Notes: generated from the letters alone by a model not told the origin. DNA of 64,000 nt from Eubacterium sp. 1001713B170207_170306_E7 (GCF_015547515.1 NZ_JADMVE010000003.1:124001-188000); one strand, 5' to 3'; positions 8,078-17,689 are shown, numbered from the stretch's first letter. Translations and numbers: made by a program.

Positions 8078-9514
8078 GTGAAAGCTTATGAAAAGTATAT
8101 TTCAAAAGAATCAGTTAAAAAAATTCATGAAAACACATTGAGAATTTTGTCGGAGATTGGTGTCAATTTTGAAAATACACGCGCGCTGGAGGTCTTTAAA
8201 AAACACGGTGCAAAAGTAGAGGGCAATACGGTCTTTATTAATGAAAAAATGCTAGACGCGGCGCTGAAAACAGCGCCTCAGAAATTTACGATTTATTCCA
8301 ACTCCTATAAGGATAGGGATATCGGCGGGGGCAGTATGATGAAAATTGCGCTGGCCTCCAATATCTATATTCAGGATGGGGACAAAATCCGCAAGACGAC
8401 AAACGAGGACAATCTCAATCAGTTTAAAATGGGCGTCATGAGCCCGTTTATCGACTCCGCCGTGCTGAACCAGTTTCCGGACACCCATAAATTCACGGCG
8501 GAAGAAAAGGTGTTCGGCGTCTATGCCATGGATTTAAAATATTCGGGAAAAAGCCATATAAACGCCAATGAAATGACATTAGGGCTGGAGCCGGAGCTCG
8601 TCTACAATTTGACGCGTAAGGGCATACAGCTGATCAAGGAATTTGAGGGCATCAGGGACCGGTACGTATGCTACCGAAGCTTAAACGTGCTGTCACCCTT
8701 AACCTATGACAGCGCGCCGATCGAAAAAATCTTTGCCGCCTGTGATGAAAATCAGCCTTTGATTTTATCACCCTGCGCAATGCCGGTGTTGACCGGGCCG
8801 CCCTCGGTGGCAGGTATTCTTTCAATGAACAATGCGGAAATACTGGCCGGGCTGGTGCTCATCCAGCTGATACGGCCCGGAATCGGCTTTGTCTATGGCA
8901 ATACGTCGGGCTCCTCCGATTTGAAGACACTTCAGCTGACAATCGGTACACCCGAGACAGCCTTGATTGCCTACGGAACCGCCGCTCTGGCAGATTACTA
9001 CGGCCTGCCATTCAGAACAGGCGGCTCGCTGTCGGACGCCAAGGATTTAGACGGGCAGGCTGGTGCGGAAAGCATGATGCTGTTAAAGGCAACCGTGGAT
9101 ATCCGGCCCGATGTAATTTACCATACGCTGGGAACAATGGGCACCTTTAATGTGCTGAGCCTTGAAAAGTTCATCATGGATGAGGAAATTATCGGCATGC
9201 TTGAGCGCGAACGGAGCGGTATTGACTGCTCCGAGGAAAAATTATGCTTTGATGCCATCAGGCGGGTTGGCCCAAGAGGGACCTTTCTGAAGGGAAAAAC
9301 GCCTAAAATGTATCGAGAGGAATTTTACAGGGCAGCTTTATTTAACAAAGAGGACCCCAACCAGTGGCAGAACGAAGGGCGCGTCAGCATTAAGGAAAGG
9401 GCAGGGGCAGAGGTGAAGAAACGTCTGGAAGCCTATGAGGCGCCAAAGCGAACAAAAGACCAGTGCAAGCTATTGGACGCGTTTATCCCGAAAATTTACC
9501 GAGAAGGGATCTAG
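8078..9514 (+). CDS. MttB-family corrinoid-dependent methyltransferase 1
   Basis: A 478-residue member of the MttB/COG5598 superfamily, in which characterised non-pyrrolysine members (MtgB, MtpB, MtcB, MtyB) move a methyl group from a quaternary amine to a corrinoid protein. The frame is uninterrupted, so no pyrrolysine codon is used. It shares with its three neighbours the N-terminus MKAYEKYI, the segment FRTGGSLSDAKD (about 312-323) and the C-terminal PKMYREEFY. The start is GTG at 8078 behind AAGAGG; homologues begin at the same residue. It is second in the sigma-54 operon. Substrate unknown. Confidence 0.9.
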   Translation: MKAYEKYISKESVKKIHENTLRILSEIGVNFENTRALEVFKKHGAKVEGNTVFINEKMLDAALKTAPQKFTIYSNSYKDRDIGGGSMMKIALASNIYIQDGDKIRKTTNEDNLNQFKMGVMSPFIDSAVLNQFPDTHKFTAEEKVFGVYAMDLKYSGKSHINANEMTLGLEPELVYNLTRKGIQLIKEFEGIRDRYVCYRSLNVLSPLTYDSAPIEKIFAACDENQPLILSPCAMPVLTGPPSVAGILSMNNAEILAGLVLIQLIRPGIGFVYGNTSGSSDLKTLQLTIGTPETALIAYGTAALADYYGLPFRTGGSLSDAKDLDGQAGAESMMLLKATVDIRPDVIYHTLGTMGTFNVLSLEKFIMDEEIIGMLERERSGIDCSEEKLCFDAIRRVGPRGTFLKGKTPKMYREEFYRAALFNKEDPNQWQNEGRVSIKERAGAEVKKRLEAYEAPKRTKDQCKLLDAFIPKIYREGI

Positions 9515-9518
9515 TCAG

Positions 9519-10961
9519 ATGAAAGCCTATGAAAAGTATATTAAGAAGGAAGAAATTGAGACCATACATGAAAAAAGTCTGCATATCTTAAAACATACTG
9601 GAATCAAATTTGAGCATCCGGAAGCGCTGGATATTTTTAAAAGAAACGGTGCATCGGTTGAGAATGATACAGTCTATCTGGACGAAAAAATGGTACAAAA
9701 CGCATTAGAAACAGTACCAGAGAGCTTTACACGGTTTTCGTTAAAGGGAAGCTACGAGGTGGGGCATGGCTCCAGGATTATGCGTCCAGCTGACGGAGCC
9801 ATCTATTTATCCGAAAACGGCCGCATCCGCAAGATGACAAACGGTGATATTATCAGACAGTTTAAACTGGGTGAGACGAGCAGGGTGGTCAACAGCAACG
9901 ATGTCAATGGTTTTTTAGAAACAGCGCATTTTAGCAGGGCGCAGAAGATCTTTTCAAATATTGCGATGGCTTTAAAGTACAGCCACACAGCACCTGTGGC
10001 CCTTATGCCCAGAACCTTTGCACTTTCCGGGAAAGAGAGCGTGCGGGAAGTCTTTGCCGAGGGAATCCGGCTGGTCAAGCGCTTTGAGGGTGTGGAGGAT
10101 GATGAAAAATATGTGATCTCCTACGGCGTGAACACCCTGTCCCCGTTATGCTATGACCATGACCCGATCGAGCGCATTTTGGCACATTGCGACGAAAACC
10201 AGCCACTTTGGATCAGCCCATGCGGAATGGCGCTCCTGACAGCACCTCCGTCAATCGCGGGAATGATGGCCATGACCAATGCCGAAACGCTGGCGGGGAT
10301 TGTCCTGACACAGCTTTGCCGGCCAGGGCTGCCAGTCGTCTATGGCAACACCTCGGCAGGCACAAATCTGAGAACCCTGCAGCTGAGCATTGGAGCGCCC
10401 GAATCTGCGCTGATCTGTTACGCGACAGCGGGCCTGGCAGACCTTTACCACATGCCCTTCCGGACAGGCGGCGCACTGAGCGACGCAAAGGATTTCGATA
10501 TTCAGGCCGGCATTGAATCCCAAATGCTCACCTTTGCAACCCTGGACTGCGGCGCCGACCTGATTGCGCACGCCTGCGGTATTATGGGCTCCTTCAATGT
10601 CATCAGCTTTGAGAAGTATATCATCGATGAGGAGATAACCGCCATGTGTGACCGCCTGATAAAGGGGATTAACTGCGACGAAAGCCGTTTTTGCATTAAG
10701 GAGATTGAAGAAACCGGAGCACGGGGCACTTTTTTAAAGGGCAGAACGCCAAAGATGTACCGGGAAGAGTTCTACCTTCCTGAATTTTTGAATAAGGAAG
10801 ACCCCAACCAGTGGATGAACAGGGGAGCACCAAGTATTGATGCGCTTTGCCGGGAGGAGGTGGACCGCCGCATCGCGTCTTATGAGGCGCCGGAGATTAC
10901 AAAGGAACAGGATGCTCTGCTCAGGCCCTATATTCCGGTTGAATATAGGGAAAACATATAG
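9519..10961 (+). CDS. MttB-family corrinoid-dependent methyltransferase 2
   Basis: A 480-residue paralogue of the preceding gene, starting four bases after its stop. The ATG at 9519 is chosen because MKAYEKYI aligns with the other three paralogues and a GAGAAGGGA site precedes it; the frame stays open 84 bp upstream inside gene 1. It carries FRTGGALSDAKD and PKMYREEFY and has no in-frame amber codon. It is the last gene before the promoter of the activator. Quaternary amine demethylation is known for the family; this substrate is not known. Confidence 0.9.
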   Translation: MKAYEKYIKKEEIETIHEKSLHILKHTGIKFEHPEALDIFKRNGASVENDTVYLDEKMVQNALETVPESFTRFSLKGSYEVGHGSRIMRPADGAIYLSENGRIRKMTNGDIIRQFKLGETSRVVNSNDVNGFLETAHFSRAQKIFSNIAMALKYSHTAPVALMPRTFALSGKESVREVFAEGIRLVKRFEGVEDDEKYVISYGVNTLSPLCYDHDPIERILAHCDENQPLWISPCGMALLTAPPSIAGMMAMTNAETLAGIVLTQLCRPGLPVVYGNTSAGTNLRTLQLSIGAPESALICYATAGLADLYHMPFRTGGALSDAKDFDIQAGIESQMLTFATLDCGADLIAHACGIMGSFNVISFEKYIIDEEITAMCDRLIKGINCDESRFCIKEIEETGARGTFLKGRTPKMYREEFYLPEFLNKEDPNQWMNRGAPSIDALCREEVDRRIASYEAPEITKEQDALLRPYIPVEYRENI

Positions 10962-10997
10962 GTAAAGCAGTAATTCTTAACGAAAAAGGCTGTTGTT

Positions 10998-11025
10998 TTG
11001 CCATACCGGTATTTTAGGTTAAAAT
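10998..11025 (+). promoter_or_regulatory. sigma-70-type promoter of the activator gene
   Basis: TTGCCA (10998-11003), a 16-nt spacer and TAAAAT (11020-11025) lie about 30 bp before the activator start. This would let the activator be made independently of the sigma-54 promoter that it is expected to control. Confidence 0.6.
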
Positions 11026-11053
11026 ACCATCACCAAAAATCAAGAGGTGCTTT

Positions 11054-12505
11054 ATGAAAAATGGGAAAACAGATAAAAAACTAATGCCGGCAGAATGCCT
11101 TGAAAAAATTGAGGATTTCTGCGTGCTGGTGGTCGATAAAAACAAAAAAATTATTGCTTATTCAAAGGGCTGTGAGCGCATTGAGGAAATGAAAAGAGAG
11201 GATGCCATCGGCAAAAGTCCAAATGAAATCTATGAGCCGAATGACCCGGATAAAACCATCAGCCGGAGTGATGAAAACCGCTCTTTGCTCCTGAATACCC
11301 TGAAAGACGGCCGCTGCTATAAAGATACTTTCTCTTACTATAAAACCCAGAATGGCAAGGAGTGCACCGTGCTTTTCAACTCTTTTCCTGTTTTTGATGA
11401 AAATGGAAATATTGAAATGAGTGTGGGCACGTACCGCGAAATATCGGAGTATTTTAATTTAATTGACACGATCAATAAAAAAAATCACGATAGCGGCACA
11501 TTGAGCGCCGCGAAGCTGCACAATAACACGCAGTATACCTTTGAGGATATTATCGGGGAAAGCAATGAGATGAAGCAGTGTATCGAAAAGGCCAAGCTGG
11601 CCGGAATAACGGATGTCCCCATCATGATATCCGGAGCCACAGGAACGGGAAAAGAGGTTTTTGCTCAGAGTATTCATAACATCAGTGATCAGAAAAAGAA
11701 TCATTTTGTGGCTGTTAATTGCAGCGCAATTCCGGAAAACCTGTTGGAGAGCACGCTGTTTGGCGTGAGAAGCGGCTCCTTTACCGGGGCAAAGGAGCGA
11801 AAGGGCCTTTTTGAGGAGGCCGAAGGCGGGACGCTTTTTCTGGACGAGCTGAACTCGATGAATATCAGCATTCAATCCAAGCTGCTGAGGGTGCTGGAGG
11901 AAAAAAGATTTAGAAGGGTTGGCGGGAATAAGGAGATTTTTGAGGATGTCCGTATCATCGCGGCGATTAATCAGGATCCCCTCGAGGCCATCCAGGATAA
12001 CCGCCTGCGGTCAGACCTTTACTACCGTCTCAGTGTTTTTAATATCCAACTGCCGCCATTAAAAAATCGAAAGGAGGATATCATTGCGCTCTCAAACCAT
12101 TATATTTCTGAGGTGGCGGGATTTTTGGGAAAAAAGGTCAACAGCCTGTCCAAGACAAGCCGGAAAATCCTGCTGAAGCATGACTGGCCGGGAAATATAA
12201 GAGAGCTGCGGCACGTTATTACACAAAGCCTGTACTTGGCAGGGACGGACTGCTACGCCCTGGAAAGCTCATGTCTGCCCGAATACCTGCTGGACCGCTA
12301 CAGGCAGATAGACGAAAAACAAACAGAATGCCTGAACCTGGGCGGCAATAAAAATCTCAGGGAGATGGTCGATAATTTTGAAAAGGAAACGATTATAAAG
12401 GCGTTAAAGCAGAATAATCATAACATTACCCAGGCGGCAAGGCTCTTGAATATTTCAAGACAGAATTTACAAAATAAAATGAGAAAATATAAAATATCGG
12501 GATAA
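11054..12505 (+). CDS. PAS-domain sigma-54-dependent activator
   Basis: A 483-residue bacterial enhancer-binding protein. Residues about 15-135 look like a PAS sensor and no receiver domain is present, so it probably senses a small ligand directly. The AAA+ domain (about 165-395) has Walker A GATGTGKE (near 194), the sigma-54 contact loop as GSFTGA (near 241, a variant of GAFTGA) and Walker B GGTLFLDE (near 258). A Fis-type helix-turn-helix closes the protein (about 455-482). It sits between two pairs of MttB genes, 23 bp before the third, and is the likely activator of the promoter at 6651. Confidence 0.93.
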   Translation: MKNGKTDKKLMPAECLEKIEDFCVLVVDKNKKIIAYSKGCERIEEMKREDAIGKSPNEIYEPNDPDKTISRSDENRSLLLNTLKDGRCYKDTFSYYKTQNGKECTVLFNSFPVFDENGNIEMSVGTYREISEYFNLIDTINKKNHDSGTLSAAKLHNNTQYTFEDIIGESNEMKQCIEKAKLAGITDVPIMISGATGTGKEVFAQSIHNISDQKKNHFVAVNCSAIPENLLESTLFGVRSGSFTGAKERKGLFEEAEGGTLFLDELNSMNISIQSKLLRVLEEKRFRRVGGNKEIFEDVRIIAAINQDPLEAIQDNRLRSDLYYRLSVFNIQLPPLKNRKEDIIALSNHYISEVAGFLGKKVNSLSKTSRKILLKHDWPGNIRELRHVITQSLYLAGTDCYALESSCLPEYLLDRYRQIDEKQTECLNLGGNKNLREMVDNFEKETIIKALKQNNHNITQAARLLNISRQNLQNKMRKYKISG

Positions 12506-12528
12506 TTATCCAGACAGGAGAAATCAAA

Positions 12529-13968
12529 ATGAAAAGCTATGAACGTTTTATATCCAAAGAAGAAATTGAAAAAATCCACGAATATTCCTTGAAAATTTTA
12601 TCCGAAATCGGTATGCGCTTTGAGCATGAGGGAGCTCTGGAGGTTTTTAAAAAACACGGCGCCCGTGTGGAGGGGCAGACTGTTTTTATGGATGAAAAAA
12701 TGGTGACGGAAGCCCTCAAATATGCGAAACGGAGCTTTACGGTAAAATCCTGCAAGGGTGATCTGGAAATTGGCAGCGGTAAACAGTATAACGGCGCCAT
12801 CGGCGGGAATGTGTACTGTCACCACCCAGACGGTGTTATCCGGAAAATGAGCAATGAGGATACTTTAAACCAGTTTAAGCTTGAGGATACCAGCGAGATG
12901 CTGGATTTTGGGACCATCAATTATTTTCAGGACTACTCCAAGGGTTTTACTTTAGAGCAGAAAATATTCAGTAACATTGCGCTGATTTTAAAATACGGAC
13001 ATAAGCCGCTTTTCCTGACCACCGCCAATACCTTTGCGCTGTCGGATAAAAAAGAAATTAAAAAGGCTTTTGAAAAGAGCGTCCAGCTCCTGAACGATTT
13101 TGAAGGAAATGACGCAGTGCACAATGTTTATATTTTAAATACCCTGTCGCCGCTTACCATGGATCACGATCCCTTAGAACGGGTATTTGTTCTCTGCGAA
13201 GCAAACCAGGGCATTATGTTCGCGCCCTGCGCCATGCCGCTCATGACCGCGCCCCCTTCCATCGCTTCGATGGTGGCCATGACAAACGCCGAGGTACTGG
13301 GCGGCTATGTGCTGGCAAAATTATTAAATCCAGAGGTGCCGGTGGTCTACGGCAACACCTCAGGCGCCACCGATATGCGGACGGTTCAGCTTTCAATCGG
13401 GGCGCCCGAATGTGCGCTGGTCGTTTACGCAACAGCTGGCCTGGCAGACTACTATGGCCTGCCGTTCAGAACCGGCGGCTCGCTCAGTGACGCAAAAGAC
13501 GCCGACATTCAGGCCGGGGCCGAATCCATGATGATGATCACGGCCACCCAGGATGTCAACGCCGATATTGTTCTGCACGCCTGCGGCTGCATGGGTTCAT
13601 TTAACGTGACCGATTTTCGCAAGTTTGTCATTGATGAAGAAATCCAGAGAATGAACCAGCGGCTCTTTGCGGGAATTGACTGCAGCGATGAAAAATTCTG
13701 TATGGATACCCTTAAAAAGGTTGGGCCAAGGGGCGCCTTCCTGACAGGCCGCACGCCAAAAATGTACCGCGAAGAGGTCTATCTCGCCAAATACTTCAAT
13801 AAGGATGACCCGAACCAGTGGCAGAATAAAGGGAGCGTCAGTGTGGTTGATATCGCACAGCGGGAAGTTGAAAAACGCCTGGCTGCCTACAGCGTTCCAG
13901 AAATCACAAAAGAGCAGAATGAGCTGCTTCAGCCTTATCTGCCCGATGCCTATAAGGAAATGATCTAA
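12529..13968 (+). CDS. MttB-family corrinoid-dependent methyltransferase 3
   Basis: A 479-residue MttB-superfamily protein with the shared N-terminus MKSYERFI, the FRTGGSLSDAKD segment and the PKMYREEVY tail. The ATG at 12529 follows ACAGGAG. No amber codon interrupts the frame. It is cotranscribed with the activator gene just upstream and followed after one base by the fourth paralogue. The region around residues 65-115, where the four paralogues differ most, may hold substrate-determining residues; that is inference. Confidence 0.9.
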   Translation: MKSYERFISKEEIEKIHEYSLKILSEIGMRFEHEGALEVFKKHGARVEGQTVFMDEKMVTEALKYAKRSFTVKSCKGDLEIGSGKQYNGAIGGNVYCHHPDGVIRKMSNEDTLNQFKLEDTSEMLDFGTINYFQDYSKGFTLEQKIFSNIALILKYGHKPLFLTTANTFALSDKKEIKKAFEKSVQLLNDFEGNDAVHNVYILNTLSPLTMDHDPLERVFVLCEANQGIMFAPCAMPLMTAPPSIASMVAMTNAEVLGGYVLAKLLNPEVPVVYGNTSGATDMRTVQLSIGAPECALVVYATAGLADYYGLPFRTGGSLSDAKDADIQAGAESMMMITATQDVNADIVLHACGCMGSFNVTDFRKFVIDEEIQRMNQRLFAGIDCSDEKFCMDTLKKVGPRGAFLTGRTPKMYREEVYLAKYFNKDDPNQWQNKGSVSVVDIAQREVEKRLAAYSVPEITKEQNELLQPYLPDAYKEMI

Positions 13969-13969
13969 A

Positions 13970-15424
13970 GTGGGGCGTAAGAAAACAGCAATGAAATCCT
14001 ATGAAAAGTATATTTCAAAACAGGCGGTCGAGAAAATTCACGAGCAGACACTGCGTATCCTCAATGAGGTTGGCGTAAAGTTTGAAAATCAGGAGGCCTT
14101 GGAGGTTTTTAAAAACCACGGGGTCCGAGTGGAAAACGATACGGTGTTTATTGATGAAAAAACACTGATGGATGCCCTGAAAATAATTCCGTCCCAGTTT
14201 ATTCTTTCTTCCTTTAAGGGGGATCTGGTAATCGGAGGGGAGCACACGGTTTTCAGGCCGCTTGGCAGCAATATTTATATTCAGACGGGAAAAGAAATAA
14301 GAAAAATGGATAACCGGGATATTCTTGACCAGTTTAAGCTGGCGGATACCAGCCCTGTGATCACAGGCTCCCATATTAACCTGCTGGCTGAGACCCAAAA
14401 TTTTACGCCAGAGCAAAAGGTTTTTGCAAACATGGCGCTGCAGATGAAATATGCCAACAAGCCAACCGTGACCCTTTATCCCAACACCCTGGCGTCTGGA
14501 AAAGAAAGCCATCTGAGAACACTGTTTAAGGAAACGATTGAAATCGTCAACCGCTTTGAGGGGAATGACAAATACCATATTTTGCCAATGCTTAATTCTC
14601 TGTCGCCCCTTACCTTTGACAATGCGCCCGTCGAAAAGTTGTTTGCGACCTGCGAGGCGAACCAGCCACTGTGGATCGTGCCCTGTGCCATGCCCCTGAT
14701 GACCGCACCGCCGTCTGTGGCCTCGATGATGGCCATGACAAACGCCGAACAGCTGGCGGGCATCGTGCTGGCCCAGCTTTTGCGGCCGGGTATACCGGTC
14801 ATTTACGGGAACACCTCGGCCTCCACCAATATGCACACCATTCAGCTGAGCATTGGATCGCCCGAAACCGCCCTTGTCTGCTATGTAACGGCGGGGCTGG
14901 CAGACTATTATCATCTGCCCTTCAGAACGGGCGGCGGCCTCAGCGATGCCAAGGATTTCGACGCCCAGTCCGGTATCGAGAGCATGATGATGCTCTACGC
15001 GAGCTTAGACTGCGGCTCCAACTTTATCGAGCATGCCTGCGGAACCCTGGGCACCTTTAATGTCATAAATTTTGAAAAGTTTTTGATGGATGAAGAGATC
15101 ATACAGATGGTCGGGCATCTGCTAAAAGGCGTAAACTGCTCAGAAGAGCGCTTCTGCTTTGAGGAAATTAAGAGTACAGGCGCCAGAGGGACGTTCTTAA
15201 AAGGCCGGACACCGAAAATGTACCGGGAAGAATTCTACCAGTCAAAATACATGAATAAGGAAGACCCAAACCAATGGCAAAACAGCGGATCAAAATCTTT
15301 AAGGGTGACCATGGAGCCCGCTGTCAAAAAGCGGCTGGAGAGCTACCAGCCACCGCAGATTTCACAGGATCGTTTATCTGTCATTGAGCCATATATTCCT
15401 GAATGCTACAAGGCGGGTATATAA
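13970..15424 (+). CDS. MttB-family corrinoid-dependent methyltransferase 4
   Basis: A 484-residue paralogue. The GTG at 13970 has a well-spaced AAGGAA site, but the other three paralogues all begin at MK(A/S)YE, which here corresponds to the ATG at 13991, so the true protein may be 477 residues. It carries FRTGGGLSDAKD and PKMYREEFY, with Gly-Gly where the others have Gly-Ser or Gly-Ala. It ends seven bases before a terminator that separates it from the BCCT carrier. No cognate corrinoid protein is encoded in this window. Confidence 0.9.
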   Translation: MGRKKTAMKSYEKYISKQAVEKIHEQTLRILNEVGVKFENQEALEVFKNHGVRVENDTVFIDEKTLMDALKIIPSQFILSSFKGDLVIGGEHTVFRPLGSNIYIQTGKEIRKMDNRDILDQFKLADTSPVITGSHINLLAETQNFTPEQKVFANMALQMKYANKPTVTLYPNTLASGKESHLRTLFKETIEIVNRFEGNDKYHILPMLNSLSPLTFDNAPVEKLFATCEANQPLWIVPCAMPLMTAPPSVASMMAMTNAEQLAGIVLAQLLRPGIPVIYGNTSASTNMHTIQLSIGSPETALVCYVTAGLADYYHLPFRTGGGLSDAKDFDAQSGIESMMMLYASLDCGSNFIEHACGTLGTFNVINFEKFLMDEEIIQMVGHLLKGVNCSEERFCFEEIKSTGARGTFLKGRTPKMYREEFYQSKYMNKEDPNQWQNSGSKSLRVTMEPAVKKRLESYQPPQISQDRLSVIEPYIPECYKAGI

Positions 15425-15430
15425 ATTTGT

Positions 15431-15462
15431 AAAGCAGAGACAGAAAGCGTCTCTGCTTTTTT
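15431..15462 (+). terminator. terminator between the fourth MttB gene and the BCCT gene
   Basis: An 11-bp perfect stem (15431-15441 with 15449-15459) with a 7-nt loop runs into a T-tract. Only 22 bp separate it from the BCCT start and no clear promoter fits between, so it probably attenuates rather than ends the operon. Confidence 0.85.
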
Positions 15463-15484
15463 ACGGAACAGGAGAAAAATCATT

Positions 15485-17065
15485 ATGGATAAAAAAAATC
15501 AACTGTCAAAAATGGTCAACTGGCATGTACTGTTGATTTCCGGAGCTGCGCTTATTTTCTTCGTGGCCTTTGCCTGCGTCGCGCCGGATATCTTTTCAAG
15601 CACTGCCAATGCCGCCCTTGCTTTTGTGCTCAAAAATTTCACGTGGTTTATTACCATTACAGCCTTTTCGGCCATTATATTCTGCCTGTGGGCTGGTTTT
15701 AGTAAATATGGAAAAATACGGCTGGGCGGCCCGGAGGCAGAGCCGAAAATGAATAAATTCGTCTGGTTTGCGGTCGCGCTGACCTCGGGAATCGCAGTGG
15801 GGATTAATTACTACGGCGTCTATGAGCCGATCCAGTTTATATACAATCCACCACCGTTTCTGGGCGCTGCGCCTTTGTCCAGCACCGCCATTTTGGGCTC
15901 GTTAAAATACACCTTCCTGCACTGGTGCATTCATCCCTACTCGATATATACAGCCGCAGGACTGTGCGTTGTCTTTCTGATCTATAACAGCAGGAAAGAC
16001 TACCGGGTTTGCACTGCGTTGTACCCCCTGGCGGGCGATAAAATATACGGAATGGCCGGAAATGTGGTGGATGCCCTTGTTATTTTTGCGATTATCGGGG
16101 GCATCGCAACCTCTCTCGGATTCGCCACACTTCAGATCGCCCGGGGCTTGGATATCATTATGGGATTTACAAGTAATCTGTACAGCTGGGTGATAATCAT
16201 CGCTGTGATCACCGTGTTCTATACTTTATCCAGTATCTCCGGCCTGCATAAGGGCATTACCTATATCAGCAATCTGAACACGCTGCTTTACTTTTTTGTC
16301 CTGGTTTTCGCCTTTATAGCCGTGGATCCCGTGGGCGTAATGGAATTAACCATCACAGCCATCGGCCAGTATTTTAATGATTTTGTAAATCTGTCCCTGT
16401 TTCTTGACCCCATTGAGAAAACAGGGTGGATCGGGGCCAACAATGTGTTCTTTAACACCTGGTGGATGGTTTTTGCGCCTTTGATCGGTCTGTTTTTAGT
16501 CAAGCTGGCCTATGGGCGCACCATACGTGAATTTGTGGTCGTCAACCTCATTGCGCCAGTGGTGTTTTCCTTTGCCTGGTTTGGTATTTTTGGCGGCGGC
16601 AGCATTATACTTGAAAAGTTTTACGGCGCCAATATCGGTGAGCTCATCGAGCAGACCGGGTCAGACATGGCCCTGTACGCTTTCTTTAAGCAGCTGCCGT
16701 GGAACGCGGTCATGAATGTGGTGGCCCTTGTCATTGTAATACTATCCTTTGTCACTTTGGCGGAATCTATGACCATGTCCATCTCCGCCATGTCGATGCG
16801 CCAGTTTAAGGACGCGACCGGGGAGGCCTCGCCGCCCCGCAGTATCAGTATCTTCTGGGGGAGCATCATGGCGGTAACCGCCGCGGTTCTGCTGGTCACG
16901 GGAGGGACAGTGGCCTTGCAGACAGCCTCCATTGTATGCGGTCTGCCCATTGCGGTTTTAATGGTGTTTATGATGGCTTCTTATTGCCGCACCATGAAGC
17001 ACCTGTGTTTATACGATGAATACAGTAAAGGAAATCTGGAGGTTTATAAAAAAGAGGCACGATAA
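15485..17065 (+). CDS. BCCT-family betaine/carnitine/choline-type transporter
   Basis: A 526-residue transporter of the betaine-choline-carnitine family with about twelve helices. The segment NTWWMVFAPLIGLF followed by GRTIREF is the family signature around helix 8, whose aromatic residues bind the trimethylammonium group in BetP and CaiT. The ATG at 15485 follows ACAGGAG. Its position behind four MttB-type genes indicates uptake of a quaternary amine as methyl donor, or exchange for the demethylated product as in CaiT. Which compound is carried is not determined. Confidence 0.92.
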   Translation: MDKKNQLSKMVNWHVLLISGAALIFFVAFACVAPDIFSSTANAALAFVLKNFTWFITITAFSAIIFCLWAGFSKYGKIRLGGPEAEPKMNKFVWFAVALTSGIAVGINYYGVYEPIQFIYNPPPFLGAAPLSSTAILGSLKYTFLHWCIHPYSIYTAAGLCVVFLIYNSRKDYRVCTALYPLAGDKIYGMAGNVVDALVIFAIIGGIATSLGFATLQIARGLDIIMGFTSNLYSWVIIIAVITVFYTLSSISGLHKGITYISNLNTLLYFFVLVFAFIAVDPVGVMELTITAIGQYFNDFVNLSLFLDPIEKTGWIGANNVFFNTWWMVFAPLIGLFLVKLAYGRTIREFVVVNLIAPVVFSFAWFGIFGGGSIILEKFYGANIGELIEQTGSDMALYAFFKQLPWNAVMNVVALVIVILSFVTLAESMTMSISAMSMRQFKDATGEASPPRSISIFWGSIMAVTAAVLLVTGGTVALQTASIVCGLPIAVLMVFMMASYCRTMKHLCLYDEYSKGNLEVYKKEAR

Positions 17066-17119
17066 TCTTTGATTTTACAGAAAAGATAAATCTTTCTTTA
17101 AAGCTTTCATGCTAAAATA

Positions 17120-17279
17120 GAATCATCAAAAAAAGGAGACCCCCGGCCACTTTGGCGCTGACCGGGGATTTGAGAGGAGTAAAAAATTAATTTATATAAA
17201 AGGAGACCGGTGTGGTTTCCCTGCCAGAAAGATATATACCCGTGATTTTTTAAAACTAACATAAAAGGAGAAAAAAAGA
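17120..17279 (+). other. structured leader with repeated AAAAGGAGACC
   Basis: The leader before the gene at 17280 has AAAAGGAGACC twice (starting near 17131 and 17198), plus a third AAAAGGAG as the true ribosome site. Between them is a hairpin CCCCGGCCA/TGACCGGGG. The second copy could serve an 11-codon GTG frame near 17211, and its GGAGACC can pair with GGTTTCC just downstream. Function unknown; possibly translational control or decayed duplication. Confidence 0.35.
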
Positions 17280-17687
17280 ATGACAATTTTTGATGATTTG
17301 GGAAAAACCCTGAACGATGTGGCCGCCGCGACCGCGGACATGCTGGGTGACCTGGCTGAAACCGCCAAGGTGAAAACCACCATCGTATCCGAAAAGCACG
17401 AGATGGAAACGCTTTTGGCCGAGCTGGGCAGAACCGTGTATGATGCCCGGAAGGATAACCTGGCAGAAGACAGCGACGACCCTTCCGATGTGCTGTGCCG
17501 CAAAATTTTAGAAAAAGAAGAAAAGATTGCAGAGCTTGAAGCCAGGGAAGAAGAAATGAAAGCTAAAGAAGAAGCAAAGGAAGAAGCCGGGAAAGCCGCC
17601 GAAGATACAGAAGAAGAAGCCGTTTCCGACGCGGAAGTAACCGAGGAAGAGGAAACCGAAGATAAAGACGGTTCAAAAGACGAATAA
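17280..17687 (+). CDS. small acidic coiled-coil protein of unknown function
   Basis: A 135-residue protein with no recognised catalytic motif. Residues 1-45 resemble the amphipathic N-terminus (short FDDLG start, then TAKVKTTI) of small clostridial proteins often annotated as hypothetical or zinc-ribbon-like. Residues about 75-135 are a highly charged, Glu-rich predicted coiled coil or disordered tail. No signal peptide or membrane segment is seen. The ATG at 17280 follows AAAAGGAG. It is monocistronic, between the BCCT gene and a convergent permease, and ends at a shared terminator. Confidence 0.75.
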   Translation: MTIFDDLGKTLNDVAAATADMLGDLAETAKVKTTIVSEKHEMETLLAELGRTVYDARKDNLAEDSDDPSDVLCRKILEKEEKIAELEAREEEMKAKEEAKEEAGKAAEDTEEEAVSDAEVTEEEETEDKDGSKDE

Positions 17688-17689
17688 GA

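Noticed and set aside
14015-14914. 299-codon minus-strand frame
   Set aside because: Antisense shadow of the fourth MttB gene, without start signal or recognisable protein.
8078-15424. Pyrrolysine-containing MttB
   Set aside because: All four genes are uninterrupted by amber codons over full family length, so they belong to the non-pyrrolysine branch.
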